The translations under genes and the position numbers were made by a program. Shown here piece after piece: positions 1 to 5,773 of a stretch of DNA of 7,605 nucleotides. The stretch spans positions 1 through 7,605 of the forward strand of contig JAJQAI010000296.1 in assembly GCA_021203915.1 (NCBI GenBank), given 5' to 3'. The notes beneath the pieces are model-generated. The model was not told where the DNA came from. It worked only from the letters and a program-made list of their open reading frames with translations, and ran no database searches. The stretch comes from Prevotella sp. (GTDB lineage Bacteria > Bacteroidota > Bacteroidia > Bacteroidales > Bacteroidaceae). How positions within the stretch are numbered: position 1 is the first letter of the stretch; each line of letters begins with the position of its first letter.

Positions 1-98
1 GCTACTACATTATACCCCCCATCTATCAAAGCCTCTAGAGTTTTAACTGCAAACACCGGCGTACCCATAAAAACAATTCTAAGACTTTCTTTTTCCAT
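1..98 (-). CDS. fmt: Methionyl-tRNA formyltransferase, N-terminal fragment (cut by left edge)
   Basis: Only the first 32 codons are in the window; the reading frame is open to base 1. The translation begins MEKESLRIVFMGTPVFAV and continues KTLEALIDGGYNVV. This matches the start of Fmt proteins: a first beta strand, the conserved GTPxFA turn of the formyl-tetrahydrofolate-binding Rossmann-like domain (residues 12-17 here), a helix with LEAL, then GxNVV. The family transfers a formyl group from 10-formyl-tetrahydrofolate to Met-tRNA(fMet) for translation initiation in the cytosol. The ATG lies 28 bp downstream of the glmS stop on the same strand. No terminator is visible between them, so read-through from glmS is plausible. 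The leader is A-rich with no clear Shine-Dalgarno site. The catalytic Asn-His-Asp residues and the tRNA-binding domain lie outside the window, so integrity cannot be judged. Confidence 0.9.
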   Translation of the reverse strand, partial: MEKESLRIVFMGTPVFAVKTLEALIDGGYNVV

Positions 99-126
99 TT
101 ATATTTTTTCTTTTTTTTTCGGGAAA

Positions 127-1977
127 TTATTCTACCGTTACGGACTTGGCTAGATTCCTTGGTTGGTCTACATTTAAGAGCTTTTCTCTTGCCACATGGT
201 AAGATATCAGTTGTAGTGGTATAACGGATAAAAGTGGAGCTAGTGTAGCTAAAGTATGTGGCACTTCAATAGTTGCCTCAGCAAACTTACTGACCTCCTC
301 ATCACCTTCGGTAACGATGGCTATAATCTTACCGTTTCTAGCTTTTACCTCTTGGATATTACTCAAAATTTTCTTGTATAATTGGTGGTGAGTAGCTAAG
401 AAAATCACAGGCATTGCCTCATCAATAAGTGCAATTGGGCCATGTTTCATCTCAGCTGCAGGATAACCTTCTGCATGAATATAACTAATTTCCTTAAGCT
501 TTAAAGCACCCTCAAGAGCAACTGGATAATTTAGTCCTCTTCCCATATAAAGAGCATTCTTAGCATAGGTTAAACTACGAGCAATCTCCTTTATTTCATC
601 ATTCTTATCTAAGACTTGTTGCATCTTAGAAGGAATCCTTAGAAGTTCTTCTATGGTTTCATTATACTCCTGAAGAGGAACTACACCACGCTCACGCCCT
701 AGAGCAAGAGCAAACAAAGTAAGAACGGTAACTTGTCCGGTAAAGGCTTTAGTTGAGGCTACACCAATCTCCGGTCCAACATGTATATAAATACCCGTTT
801 GAGAAGCCCTTGCTATGCTTGAACCAACTACATTGACAATACCAAAACAAAGGGCCCCATATTTTTTAGCTAGCTCAAAGGCTGCTAGGGTATCTGCTGT
901 TTCACCACTTTGTGAAATTGCTATAACTACATCATCGGGGAAAATTACGGGATTTCTATATCTAAATTCCGAGGCATACTCTATCACCACAGGAACGTTA
1001 GCCCATTGCTCAATAAGTTGTTTTCCTATTAATCCAGCATGCCAGGATGTACCACAAGCCACGATAACAAAACGCCTAGCATTAACTAGCCTTTCGCGAT
1101 GTTGATTTATAGTACTTAGGACAACTCTTCCTTCCTTAAAAAGAAGTCTTCCTCTCATGCAGTCAGAAATACATTTGGGTTGATCGATAATTTCTTTAAG
1201 CATAAAATGCTCATATTCACCTTTGCCTAAAGACTCTAATTTTATGTCTACCTCGCGAACGTCAGGTGTTACATTTTCGTTGTTAAGATTATGAATTTCA
1301 ATATCTTGTCCACGTTTAAGAAGGGCAACTTCATTATCGTTAAGATAGATAATTTGCTTAGTGTACTTAACAATTGGAATAGCATCAGAGGCTAGGAAAA
1401 ATTCATCTCTTTTCTCCCCTATTCCTATCACTAGCGGACTACTCTTTCTTGCAACAACAATCTTATCAGGGCTCTTTAAATCAATAGCAGCAATAGCATA
1501 TGCTCCTACAACTCTTCTTAAGGCTTGAAGTATAGCACCTTCAAGATCTTTTCCATATTCTTTCTCAATATACTCAATGAGTTGGACTAGCACCTCTGTA
1601 TCGGTTGAACTTTTAAAAGTATAACCCTTACTTAAAAGGAATTCTTTTAGGATTGCATAGTTTTCAATTATTCCATTATGAACTAAAGCTATCCTGCCGC
1701 TTTGAGATATCTGTGGATGAGCATTTTGTCTTGAGGGCTCTCCGTGGGTTGCCCAACGAGTATGAGCAATACCAATATTTCCGGAAGTATCACTACTTAA
1801 AGCTAAACTCTCAAGGTTACTTACCTTACCTTTCTCACGATATAGGTTCATTTGACCTTTGTCATTAATAAGGGCCATACCTGAAGAATCATAGCCTCTA
1901 TATTCTAGCTGCTTTAGCCCATCAATAAGTATTGGATAAGCATCCTTTGAGCCTATATATCCAACTATTCCACACAT
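127..1977 (-). CDS. glmS: Glutamine--fructose-6-phosphate aminotransferase (isomerizing), GlmS
   Basis: This cytosolic enzyme converts fructose 6-phosphate and glutamine to glucosamine 6-phosphate and glutamate, the first committed step to UDP-GlcNAc for peptidoglycan and LPS. The 616 residues are full length for the family (E. coli about 609). The N-terminal class II glutaminase domain (about 1-240) starts MCGIVGYIG, so Cys2 becomes the N-terminal nucleophile after Met removal. It also has YRGYDSSG (26-33), HTRWATHG (72-79), HNGIIENY (100-107) and STDTEV (124-129). Two SIS sugar-isomerase domains follow, with CGTSWHAG (308-315), ISQSGETADT (354-363), STKAF (408-412) and EGALKLKEISYIHAEGY (489-505). 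Glu496, His512 and Lys611 correspond, at a constant offset of 8, to E. coli Glu488, His504 and Lys603. The C-terminus DQPRNLAKSVTVE is typical. The ATG is fixed by the need for Cys at position 2. The upstream sequence is A-rich with no Shine-Dalgarno site and no recognisable glmS ribozyme. Confidence 0.98.
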   Translation of the reverse strand: MCGIVGYIGSKDAYPILIDGLKQLEYRGYDSSGMALINDKGQMNLYREKGKVSNLESLALSSDTSGNIGIAHTRWATHGEPSRQNAHPQISQSGRIALVHNGIIENYAILKEFLLSKGYTFKSSTDTEVLVQLIEYIEKEYGKDLEGAILQALRRVVGAYAIAAIDLKSPDKIVVARKSSPLVIGIGEKRDEFFLASDAIPIVKYTKQIIYLNDNEVALLKRGQDIEIHNLNNENVTPDVREVDIKLESLGKGEYEHFMLKEIIDQPKCISDCMRGRLLFKEGRVVLSTINQHRERLVNARRFVIVACGTSWHAGLIGKQLIEQWANVPVVIEYASEFRYRNPVIFPDDVVIAISQSGETADTLAAFELAKKYGALCFGIVNVVGSSIARASQTGIYIHVGPEIGVASTKAFTGQVTVLTLFALALGRERGVVPLQEYNETIEELLRIPSKMQQVLDKNDEIKEIARSLTYAKNALYMGRGLNYPVALEGALKLKEISYIHAEGYPAAEMKHGPIALIDEAMPVIFLATHHQLYKKILSNIQEVKARNGKIIAIVTEGDEEVSKFAEATIEVPHTLATLAPLLSVIPLQLISYHVAREKLLNVDQPRNLAKSVTVE

Positions 1978-1999
1978 AAAAAAAATATTTTTCTATGGG

Positions 2000-2007
2000 C
2001 AAAAATA
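2000..2007 (-). promoter_or_regulatory. Candidate glmS promoter, -7 element
   Basis: Read on the minus strand this is TATTTTTG, an exact match to the Bacteroidota sigma-ABfr -7 consensus TAnnTTTG. It lies 22 bp before the glmS ATG, so the predicted leader would be only about 15 nt. No TTTG -33 element sits at the expected 19-21 bp spacing, only T-rich sequence. In DNA this AT-rich such a match can arise by chance, so the call is tentative. Confidence 0.4.
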
Positions 2008-2174
2008 ATCAAAATTCATTGATATGTATAAAAAGACTATCGAAAAAAATATTGGAAATAAAAAACTACAATTGGGGAACTGAAGAAAACAAATTTTAGC
2101 CAATAAAGAAAATCTTTGGACTTATTCTAAAAAACTTTTATCTATTCTTTCAAAAAGTAAGTTAATACTAGTGC

Positions 2175-2250
2175 AAAATATCCCAAAAATGCCTCTTTAT
2201 GATTTGCAAACCCTCTTTTAGTGGGCTTTTTAAAGCACAAAGGATATTTT
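2175..2250. repeat. Intergenic inverted repeat with 9-bp arms, possible RNA structure
   Basis: AAAATATCC at 2175-2183 and GGATATTTT at 2242-2250 are perfect reverse complements separated by 58 nt, and the right arm continues into a T run. Inside lie further complementary segments: CTTTA (2195-2199) with TAAAG (2231-2235), and CCC (2211-2213) with GGG (2223-2225), the last followed by a short T run. Together they could fold as a branched hairpin on the plus strand, or act as a weak terminator-like element. The arms are AT-rich and the loop is long, so stability is doubtful. The element lies upstream of both candidate promoters, so as drawn it would be in neither leader. Confidence 0.35.
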
Positions 2251-2287
2251 TTTTTATTTTAATTAGGTGTATACGGGATTTTTTTCT

Positions 2288-2295
2288 TAAGTTTG
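2288..2295 (+). promoter_or_regulatory. Candidate promoter of the DUF349-TPR pair, -7 element
   Basis: TAAGTTTG matches the Bacteroidota -7 consensus TAnnTTTG exactly. It lies 61 bp upstream of the DUF349 ATG at 2357, giving a predicted leader of about 55 nt. A clear TTTG -33 box is missing at 19-21 bp spacing; the sequence there is ttaggt. It is the best plus-strand match in the intergenic region. Confidence 0.45.
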
Positions 2296-2343
2296 CATCC
2301 ACACTAATACAAAAGAAAAACAACTATTTCATTCATTACTTAA

Positions 2344-2350
2344 AAGAAGG
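2344..2350 (+). promoter_or_regulatory. Ribosome binding site of the DUF349 gene
   Basis: AAGAAGG lies 6 nt before the ATG at 2357, which is good spacing for a Shine-Dalgarno site. It stands out because the other starts in this window lack one. It supports 2357 as the start rather than the out-of-frame ATG at 2397, which also follows a strong AAGGAGG. Confidence 0.6.
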
Positions 2351-2356
2351 TGAACG

Positions 2357-4585
2357 ATGGACGCGCAAGAAAAAGATCTTAACAAGGAGGGAATTAATGC
2401 TGAGGCATTAGGCCACGAGGATCTTGAAGAAACTCTAGAGGGCAAAGACCTTGAAGAAACTACATCTCAAAATAACGAGAACAATCCAGAAGAAACTCTA
2501 GAGGTTGAAACCTCAGAGAAAGAAGAGGCTCAGGAAGTTCCCGAAAAGCAAGAAATTGCTCTCGAAAACAAGCCAGAGGAAATTCCCCAGCAGGAAGAAG
2601 TAGTAGAAGAGAAGGAAGAGCCCGAACAGGCTTCCGTAAAGGAAGAAACTATAGCTGATGAGGAAACTAAAGAAGTTCCCCAGCAAGAGGAGGTTGTAGC
2701 TAAGGAGGAAACTCCTAAAGAGGAAGAAACTCAAGAAAAAGAAGAAGCTATAGCTCAGGAAGAAATAGAAGAGACTCTCGAAGCATCCACCGAAGAAGAG
2801 CCATCAATCCCTATAGATGATATAGAGCCCAAAGAAGAGGAAGAAGAAACTCAAGAGGTTCAAAAGAAAATCTATAAGAATAAGAAAGAAATAGTTGAAA
2901 GAATTCAGGAGATTGCTCATGGAGAGGCTGCTCCTAAGAAAGAGGAAGTAGACTGGCTCAAAACGATATTCTACAAAATGCATTTCGCTGAAAGAGATGC
3001 AGCACTAAAAGCCTTTATTGAAGCAGGCGGTGATCCTCAAGGATATAAAGTAGTACCTGATGAGGATGAAGAAATCTTTAAGGCAGAAATGGCCGTAATA
3101 AAGGAAAGAAGAGCCAAAATTTTCTTAGAGCAAGAAAAACAAAAACAAGATAATCTCAAACGTAAACTCGAGATAATAGAAAAGATTAAGTCAATGGTTA
3201 CCTCCACTGAGGATGTCAACAAGTCTTTCCCAGAATTTAAACGCTTACAACAGGAATGGAAAGACATTAAGTTGGTACCAATGGAGAAGGCCAACGAGCT
3301 TTGGAGAAATTATCAACTATATGTTGAGCAATTCTATGATCTTCTTAAGCTCAATAGCGAGGCACGCGAATATGACTTTAAGAAAAACCTCGAGATAAAA
3401 ACTCGTATATGCGAGGCTGCAGAAAAGCTCGCTGAGGAAAAGGATGTCATTAGCGCTTTCCATCAACTACAAAAATTACACCAAGATTTCAGAGAGGCAG
3501 GTCCTGTAAGCAAGGAGCTACGTGAGGAGATTTGGACTCGCTTTAAGACTGCTTCTACAGTAATCAACAAGCGTCACCAAAAGCACTTTGAGGAGCTACG
3601 CTCTAAGGAGGATGAAAACCTTTCAAAGAAAACAGCACTTTGCGAAAAGGTTGAAGAAATTGCTAAGACGGAAATTTCTGGCGCAAGCGAATGGGATAAG
3701 AAGACCAAAGAGATAATCGCAATTCAAAACGAGTGGAAAGGCATCGGCTTTGCACCACAAAAAATGAACATAAAGATTTTTGAGCGTTTCCGTGCAGCAT
3801 GTGATCAATTCTTTGGCAAAAAAGCTGAATTCTTTAAGGATATGAAGCAGCAATTTTCTCAGAATGCTGAGAAGAAAAAGGCTTTAGTTGAGCAAGCACA
3901 AGCTCTAAAGGATAGCACTGAATGGAAATCTACAAGTGATAAGTTAATTGCTTTACAAAAAGAATGGAAAACCATCGGTACTGTACCTAAAAAGTATGGC
4001 GATAAGCTTTGGAATGATTTCCTTGCTGCTTGTAATCATTTCTTTGAGGCCCGCAATGCTGCTAATCAAGGAACTAGGAACGAAGAACGCTCTAATCTAG
4101 AGAAAAAACGTGAACTGATTTCTGAGTTAACTTCCATTGCAGAAAAGGCTGAGACTGGTGTTCAAGAAAAAGTTCAAGAGATTATTGAAAAATACAACGC
4201 TATCGGCCATGTTCCATTCAAGGAAAAGGATAAGCTCTACACTGAATATCATGCCATTTTAGATAGAATTCGTAAAGAACTCAACATAAGTGTTGCTAGA
4301 AGAAAAATTGATCGCTTTAAGAACAACTTAAAGAATATCATCGAAAAGGGTGATGATGCATTAGAGGGCGAGCGTGCACGTCTAATGCGTCGCTATGAGA
4401 TATTAAAGCAAGAAATTCAGACTTATGAAAATAATCTGGGCTTCTTAAATGCTTCAAGTCAAAAGGGCAGTAGTCTTATTGATGAGATGAATCGCAAGGT
4501 TCAAAAGCTCAAGGATGATATGAGCCTTGTCAAAGACAAGATAAAGGCTATCGATAAGGAGAACAATACTCCAAAGGAAGAATAA
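2357..4585 (+). CDS. DUF349 repeat protein with glutamate-rich N-terminal region
   Basis: This is a probably cytoplasmic protein of 742 residues, with no signal peptide or membrane segment. Residues 1-170 are low complexity: by my count about 60 Glu and 7 Asp, with recurring EET, EETLE and PQQEEVV motifs, probably disordered. Residues about 171-260 form a conserved helical region (EIVERIQEIAHGE, then FYKMHFAERDAALKAF). Five DUF349 helical repeats follow at about 263-331, 340-411, 420-494, 505-566 and 577-640. Each has a core like LQKEWKTIGTVPKKYGDKLW and then an aromatic-rich helix such as FLAACNHFFEA; repeats 2 and 5 are the most divergent. A C-terminal coiled coil (about 645-735) contains NNLGFLNASSQKGSSLIDEMN. 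Bacteroidales proteins of this architecture are familiar to me, but no biochemical function is established that I can cite. The gene starts a pair with the TPR gene 56 bp downstream. Confidence 0.9.
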   Translation: MDAQEKDLNKEGINAEALGHEDLEETLEGKDLEETTSQNNENNPEETLEVETSEKEEAQEVPEKQEIALENKPEEIPQQEEVVEEKEEPEQASVKEETIADEETKEVPQQEEVVAKEETPKEEETQEKEEAIAQEEIEETLEASTEEEPSIPIDDIEPKEEEEETQEVQKKIYKNKKEIVERIQEIAHGEAAPKKEEVDWLKTIFYKMHFAERDAALKAFIEAGGDPQGYKVVPDEDEEIFKAEMAVIKERRAKIFLEQEKQKQDNLKRKLEIIEKIKSMVTSTEDVNKSFPEFKRLQQEWKDIKLVPMEKANELWRNYQLYVEQFYDLLKLNSEAREYDFKKNLEIKTRICEAAEKLAEEKDVISAFHQLQKLHQDFREAGPVSKELREEIWTRFKTASTVINKRHQKHFEELRSKEDENLSKKTALCEKVEEIAKTEISGASEWDKKTKEIIAIQNEWKGIGFAPQKMNIKIFERFRAACDQFFGKKAEFFKDMKQQFSQNAEKKKALVEQAQALKDSTEWKSTSDKLIALQKEWKTIGTVPKKYGDKLWNDFLAACNHFFEARNAANQGTRNEERSNLEKKRELISELTSIAEKAETGVQEKVQEIIEKYNAIGHVPFKEKDKLYTEYHAILDRIRKELNISVARRKIDRFKNNLKNIIEKGDDALEGERARLMRRYEILKQEIQTYENNLGFLNASSQKGSSLIDEMNRKVQKLKDDMSLVKDKIKAIDKENNTPKEE
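2426..2851 (+). repeat. Degenerate in-frame repeats in the acidic region of the DUF349 gene
   Basis: The 9-mer GAAGAAACT (Glu-Glu-Thr) occurs six times in frame, starting at 2426, 2453, 2489, 2642, 2723 and 2843. The 15-mer GAAGAAACTCTAGAG occurs twice, at 2426-2440 and 2489-2503. A longer unit beginning with codons for PQQEEVV starts at 2585 and again at 2678, 93 nt (31 codons) apart. All spacings are multiples of three. This suggests the glutamate-rich region grew by local duplication followed by divergence. Confidence 0.7.
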
Positions 4586-4641
4586 TCCCCCATCCATAAA
4601 GGATTTATCCTTCCCCACGAAAAAAGTTTACCCTTTTCCTA

Positions 4642-5313
4642 ATGGCTAGAGCTCTTACTATTTTAACGCTACTATTTGGAGTTACATGCATGAAAGCGCA
4701 AACCCCCAAACAGTGGCGTGATTCTTTAAGCGTACTTAGCAAACAAGTTGATACCTACCCACATTCAACTGACTTGCGTCTTCGTAAGGCTGCAGTTGAA
4801 CTTCAACTGCTTGAATGGAAAGATGCAGTAGAAGATTGTGACCTAGTCCTTAAAGAAGCCCCTGGAAACCTAGCTGCCATATACTATCGCGCTTACGCAA
4901 ATAATAGCATGCGTAGATATGAATTAGCTAAAGAGGATTACGAGGAATTCGTTCGTCTTGCCCCCGAAAGTATGGAAGGAAGACTAGGGTTAGCTTACAC
5001 CTATATTCAACTTGGTCGCACCTCTGAGGCCATGGATAAAATTAATGATATAGTGGAAATGTTCCCCGATAGCAGTGTGGTGTATGTGGCAAGAGCTGAA
5101 TTAGAAAAAGAATTAAAGCAATTTGATGTTGCACTTTACGATTTAGATAAAGCTCTTGAGCTTAATCCACGTGATATAGATAGTATTATCTCAAAGCTTG
5201 AAATTCTTATAGAACTAGGAAGAAGATCAGAAGCTAAAAAAGTTTTAGATAATGCTGCAAAAAGTGGCTTACCAATGGGAAGACTTCATACCTGGTATGC
5301 AAAGTGTAAATAA
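4642..5313 (+). CDS. Exported tetratricopeptide-repeat protein
   Basis: This protein of 223 residues begins with a short signal peptide: MAR, a hydrophobic stretch ALTILTLLFGVTC, then probable cleavage near MKAQ/TPKQ, a pattern common in Bacteroidota exported proteins. Cys16 is preceded by GVT, a poor lipobox, so a lipoprotein is possible but less likely. The rest is almost entirely TPR helices in about five units of 34 residues: 42-75, 76-109, 110-143, 144-177 and 178-211. The fourth is the clearest, with ALYDLDKALELNPRD at its end. TPRs are protein-interaction scaffolds, so the partner and exact role cannot be told. The ATG is the first in its frame after the stop at 4597. It lacks a Shine-Dalgarno site, and starting at Met17 instead would remove the signal peptide. 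It probably shares a transcript with the DUF349 gene 56 bp upstream. Its stop lies 2 bp from that of the opposing gtrA-like gene. Confidence 0.85.
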   Translation: MARALTILTLLFGVTCMKAQTPKQWRDSLSVLSKQVDTYPHSTDLRLRKAAVELQLLEWKDAVEDCDLVLKEAPGNLAAIYYRAYANNSMRRYELAKEDYEEFVRLAPESMEGRLGLAYTYIQLGRTSEAMDKINDIVEMFPDSSVVYVARAELEKELKQFDVALYDLDKALELNPRDIDSIISKLEILIELGRRSEAKKVLDNAAKSGLPMGRLHTWYAKCK

Positions 5314-5315
5314 CC

Positions 5316-5744
5316 TTATTTTAACTTTTTAAAAGCTAGGCGAACTAGCGTAAAATTAGTTGGTACCACAATGCAATAAACAGGCAGTGGCGCCAAAGTT
5401 TTTCCTACGCCAAGGGATAAGAAAATATGCAACAATATCATCTGAAGAAGGTAGTTCATAAGGTGCGCTAAAAGAAAGCCCAAAGCATTTTTTTTGGAAG
5501 TCTTTTTCTTAAAAGTGTATCTAGCTGAAAGGATATAATTAACTATGGAACCTGTTATATATCCAATAGTATAGGCAACTCTTAAATCAATTACATTATT
5601 AAGAAGATAATAAACAAGGTAATGAACTATCGTAGCTATTAATCCCACTACGACAAACCTTAAAGCCTCACCTAAGATTTCCTTTTTCACTTTCTTTTTT
5701 TTTAATAATTGAGTGCCATATGGAAATAAACTCTCTCTCTCCAT
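5316..5744 (-). CDS. GtrA-family small membrane protein
   Basis: Up to 142 residues with four predicted membrane helices, at about 28-48, 56-76, 88-108 and 115-136. The pattern LRFVVVGLIATIVHYLVYYLL, then GYITGSIVNYILSARYTFKKK, is the hallmark of the GtrA family (PF04138). Members are thought to help move undecaprenyl-phosphate-linked sugars across the inner membrane or support cell-surface polysaccharide synthesis; the substrate here is unknown. The start is uncertain. The ATG at 5744 adds an unusual leader encoded by a GA dinucleotide tract, followed by an A9 run coding for lysines. An in-frame GTG at 5690 (Val19) just after the A run, with A-rich sequence before it, would give a 124-residue protein starting closer to the first helix. 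The gene follows pepD by 29 bp on the same strand and is the last of its cluster. Confidence 0.88.
   Translation of the reverse strand: MERESLFPYGTQLLKKKKVKKEILGEALRFVVVGLIATIVHYLVYYLLNNVIDLRVAYTIGYITGSIVNYILSARYTFKKKTSKKNALGFLLAHLMNYLLQMILLHIFLSLGVGKTLAPLPVYCIVVPTNFTLVRLAFKKLK
5695..5741 (-). repeat. Simple-sequence tracts at the start of the GtrA-family gene
   Basis: On the coding (minus) strand the ATG is followed at once by GAGAGAGAGAG (5741-5731, five and a half GA units). An uninterrupted A9 run follows (5703-5695). A 7-bp direct repeat CCATATG (plus strand, 5716-5722 and 5741-5747) flanks the GA tract, and its right copy contains the start codon. Both tracts lie before the first membrane helix. 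Length changes in either would shift the frame if translation starts at 5744, but not if it starts at the GTG at 5690. Confidence 0.75.
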
Positions 5745-5773
5745 ATGACACCCAAGGGGTTTATCTTTTTTAC

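Larger units (their letters stand above)
1978..2356. other. Divergent intergenic region, glmS / DUF349 gene
   Basis: This 379-bp stretch lies between the divergent start codons of glmS and the DUF349 gene. It is very AT-rich with many A and T runs, and I see no convincing coding sequence in it. It holds one Bacteroidota-like -7 element facing each way (2000-2007 minus, 2288-2295 plus). Between about 2171 and 2250 it holds a cluster of inverted repeats, with the outer right arm running into a T tract. No tRNA, known riboswitch or known small RNA was recognised. The part from about 2010 to 2170 shows nothing further. Confidence 0.7.

Noticed and set aside
1978..2100. Possible glmS ribozyme or riboswitch in the glmS leader
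   Set aside because: The glmS ribozyme is a feature of Firmicutes and related groups. No ribozyme-like core is recognisable here, and the predicted leader is only about 15 nt.
2199..2411. Plus-strand 70-codon reading frame overlapping the start of the DUF349 gene
   Set aside because: Its sequence is low-complexity translation of T- and A-rich intergenic DNA, it has no recognisable domain, and it overlaps a well-supported start with a good ribosome binding site.
2384..2411. A strong AAGGAGG (2384-2390) followed by ATG at 2397
   Set aside because: The ATG is out of frame with the DUF349 gene and reaches a stop after four codons. The purine-rich sequence is explained by codons for Asn-Lys-Glu-Gly.
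2513..2734. Minus-strand Phe/Leu/Ser-rich reading frame that looks like a membrane protein
   Set aside because: It is the antisense of the Glu/Lys-rich codons of the DUF349 leader. GAA and GAG read backwards give TTC and CTC, a known artefact.
4599..4612. AAGGATTTATCCTT palindrome between the DUF349 and TPR genes, as a terminator
   Set aside because: The foldable stem is only about 4 bp, and it is followed by CCCCACGA rather than a T run, so termination is unlikely.
5745..5773. ACCC-AA-GGGGT near-palindrome between pepD and the GtrA-family gene
   Set aside because: The two-base loop is too tight for a hairpin, and on the coding strand no T run follows, so it supports neither a terminator nor an operator.
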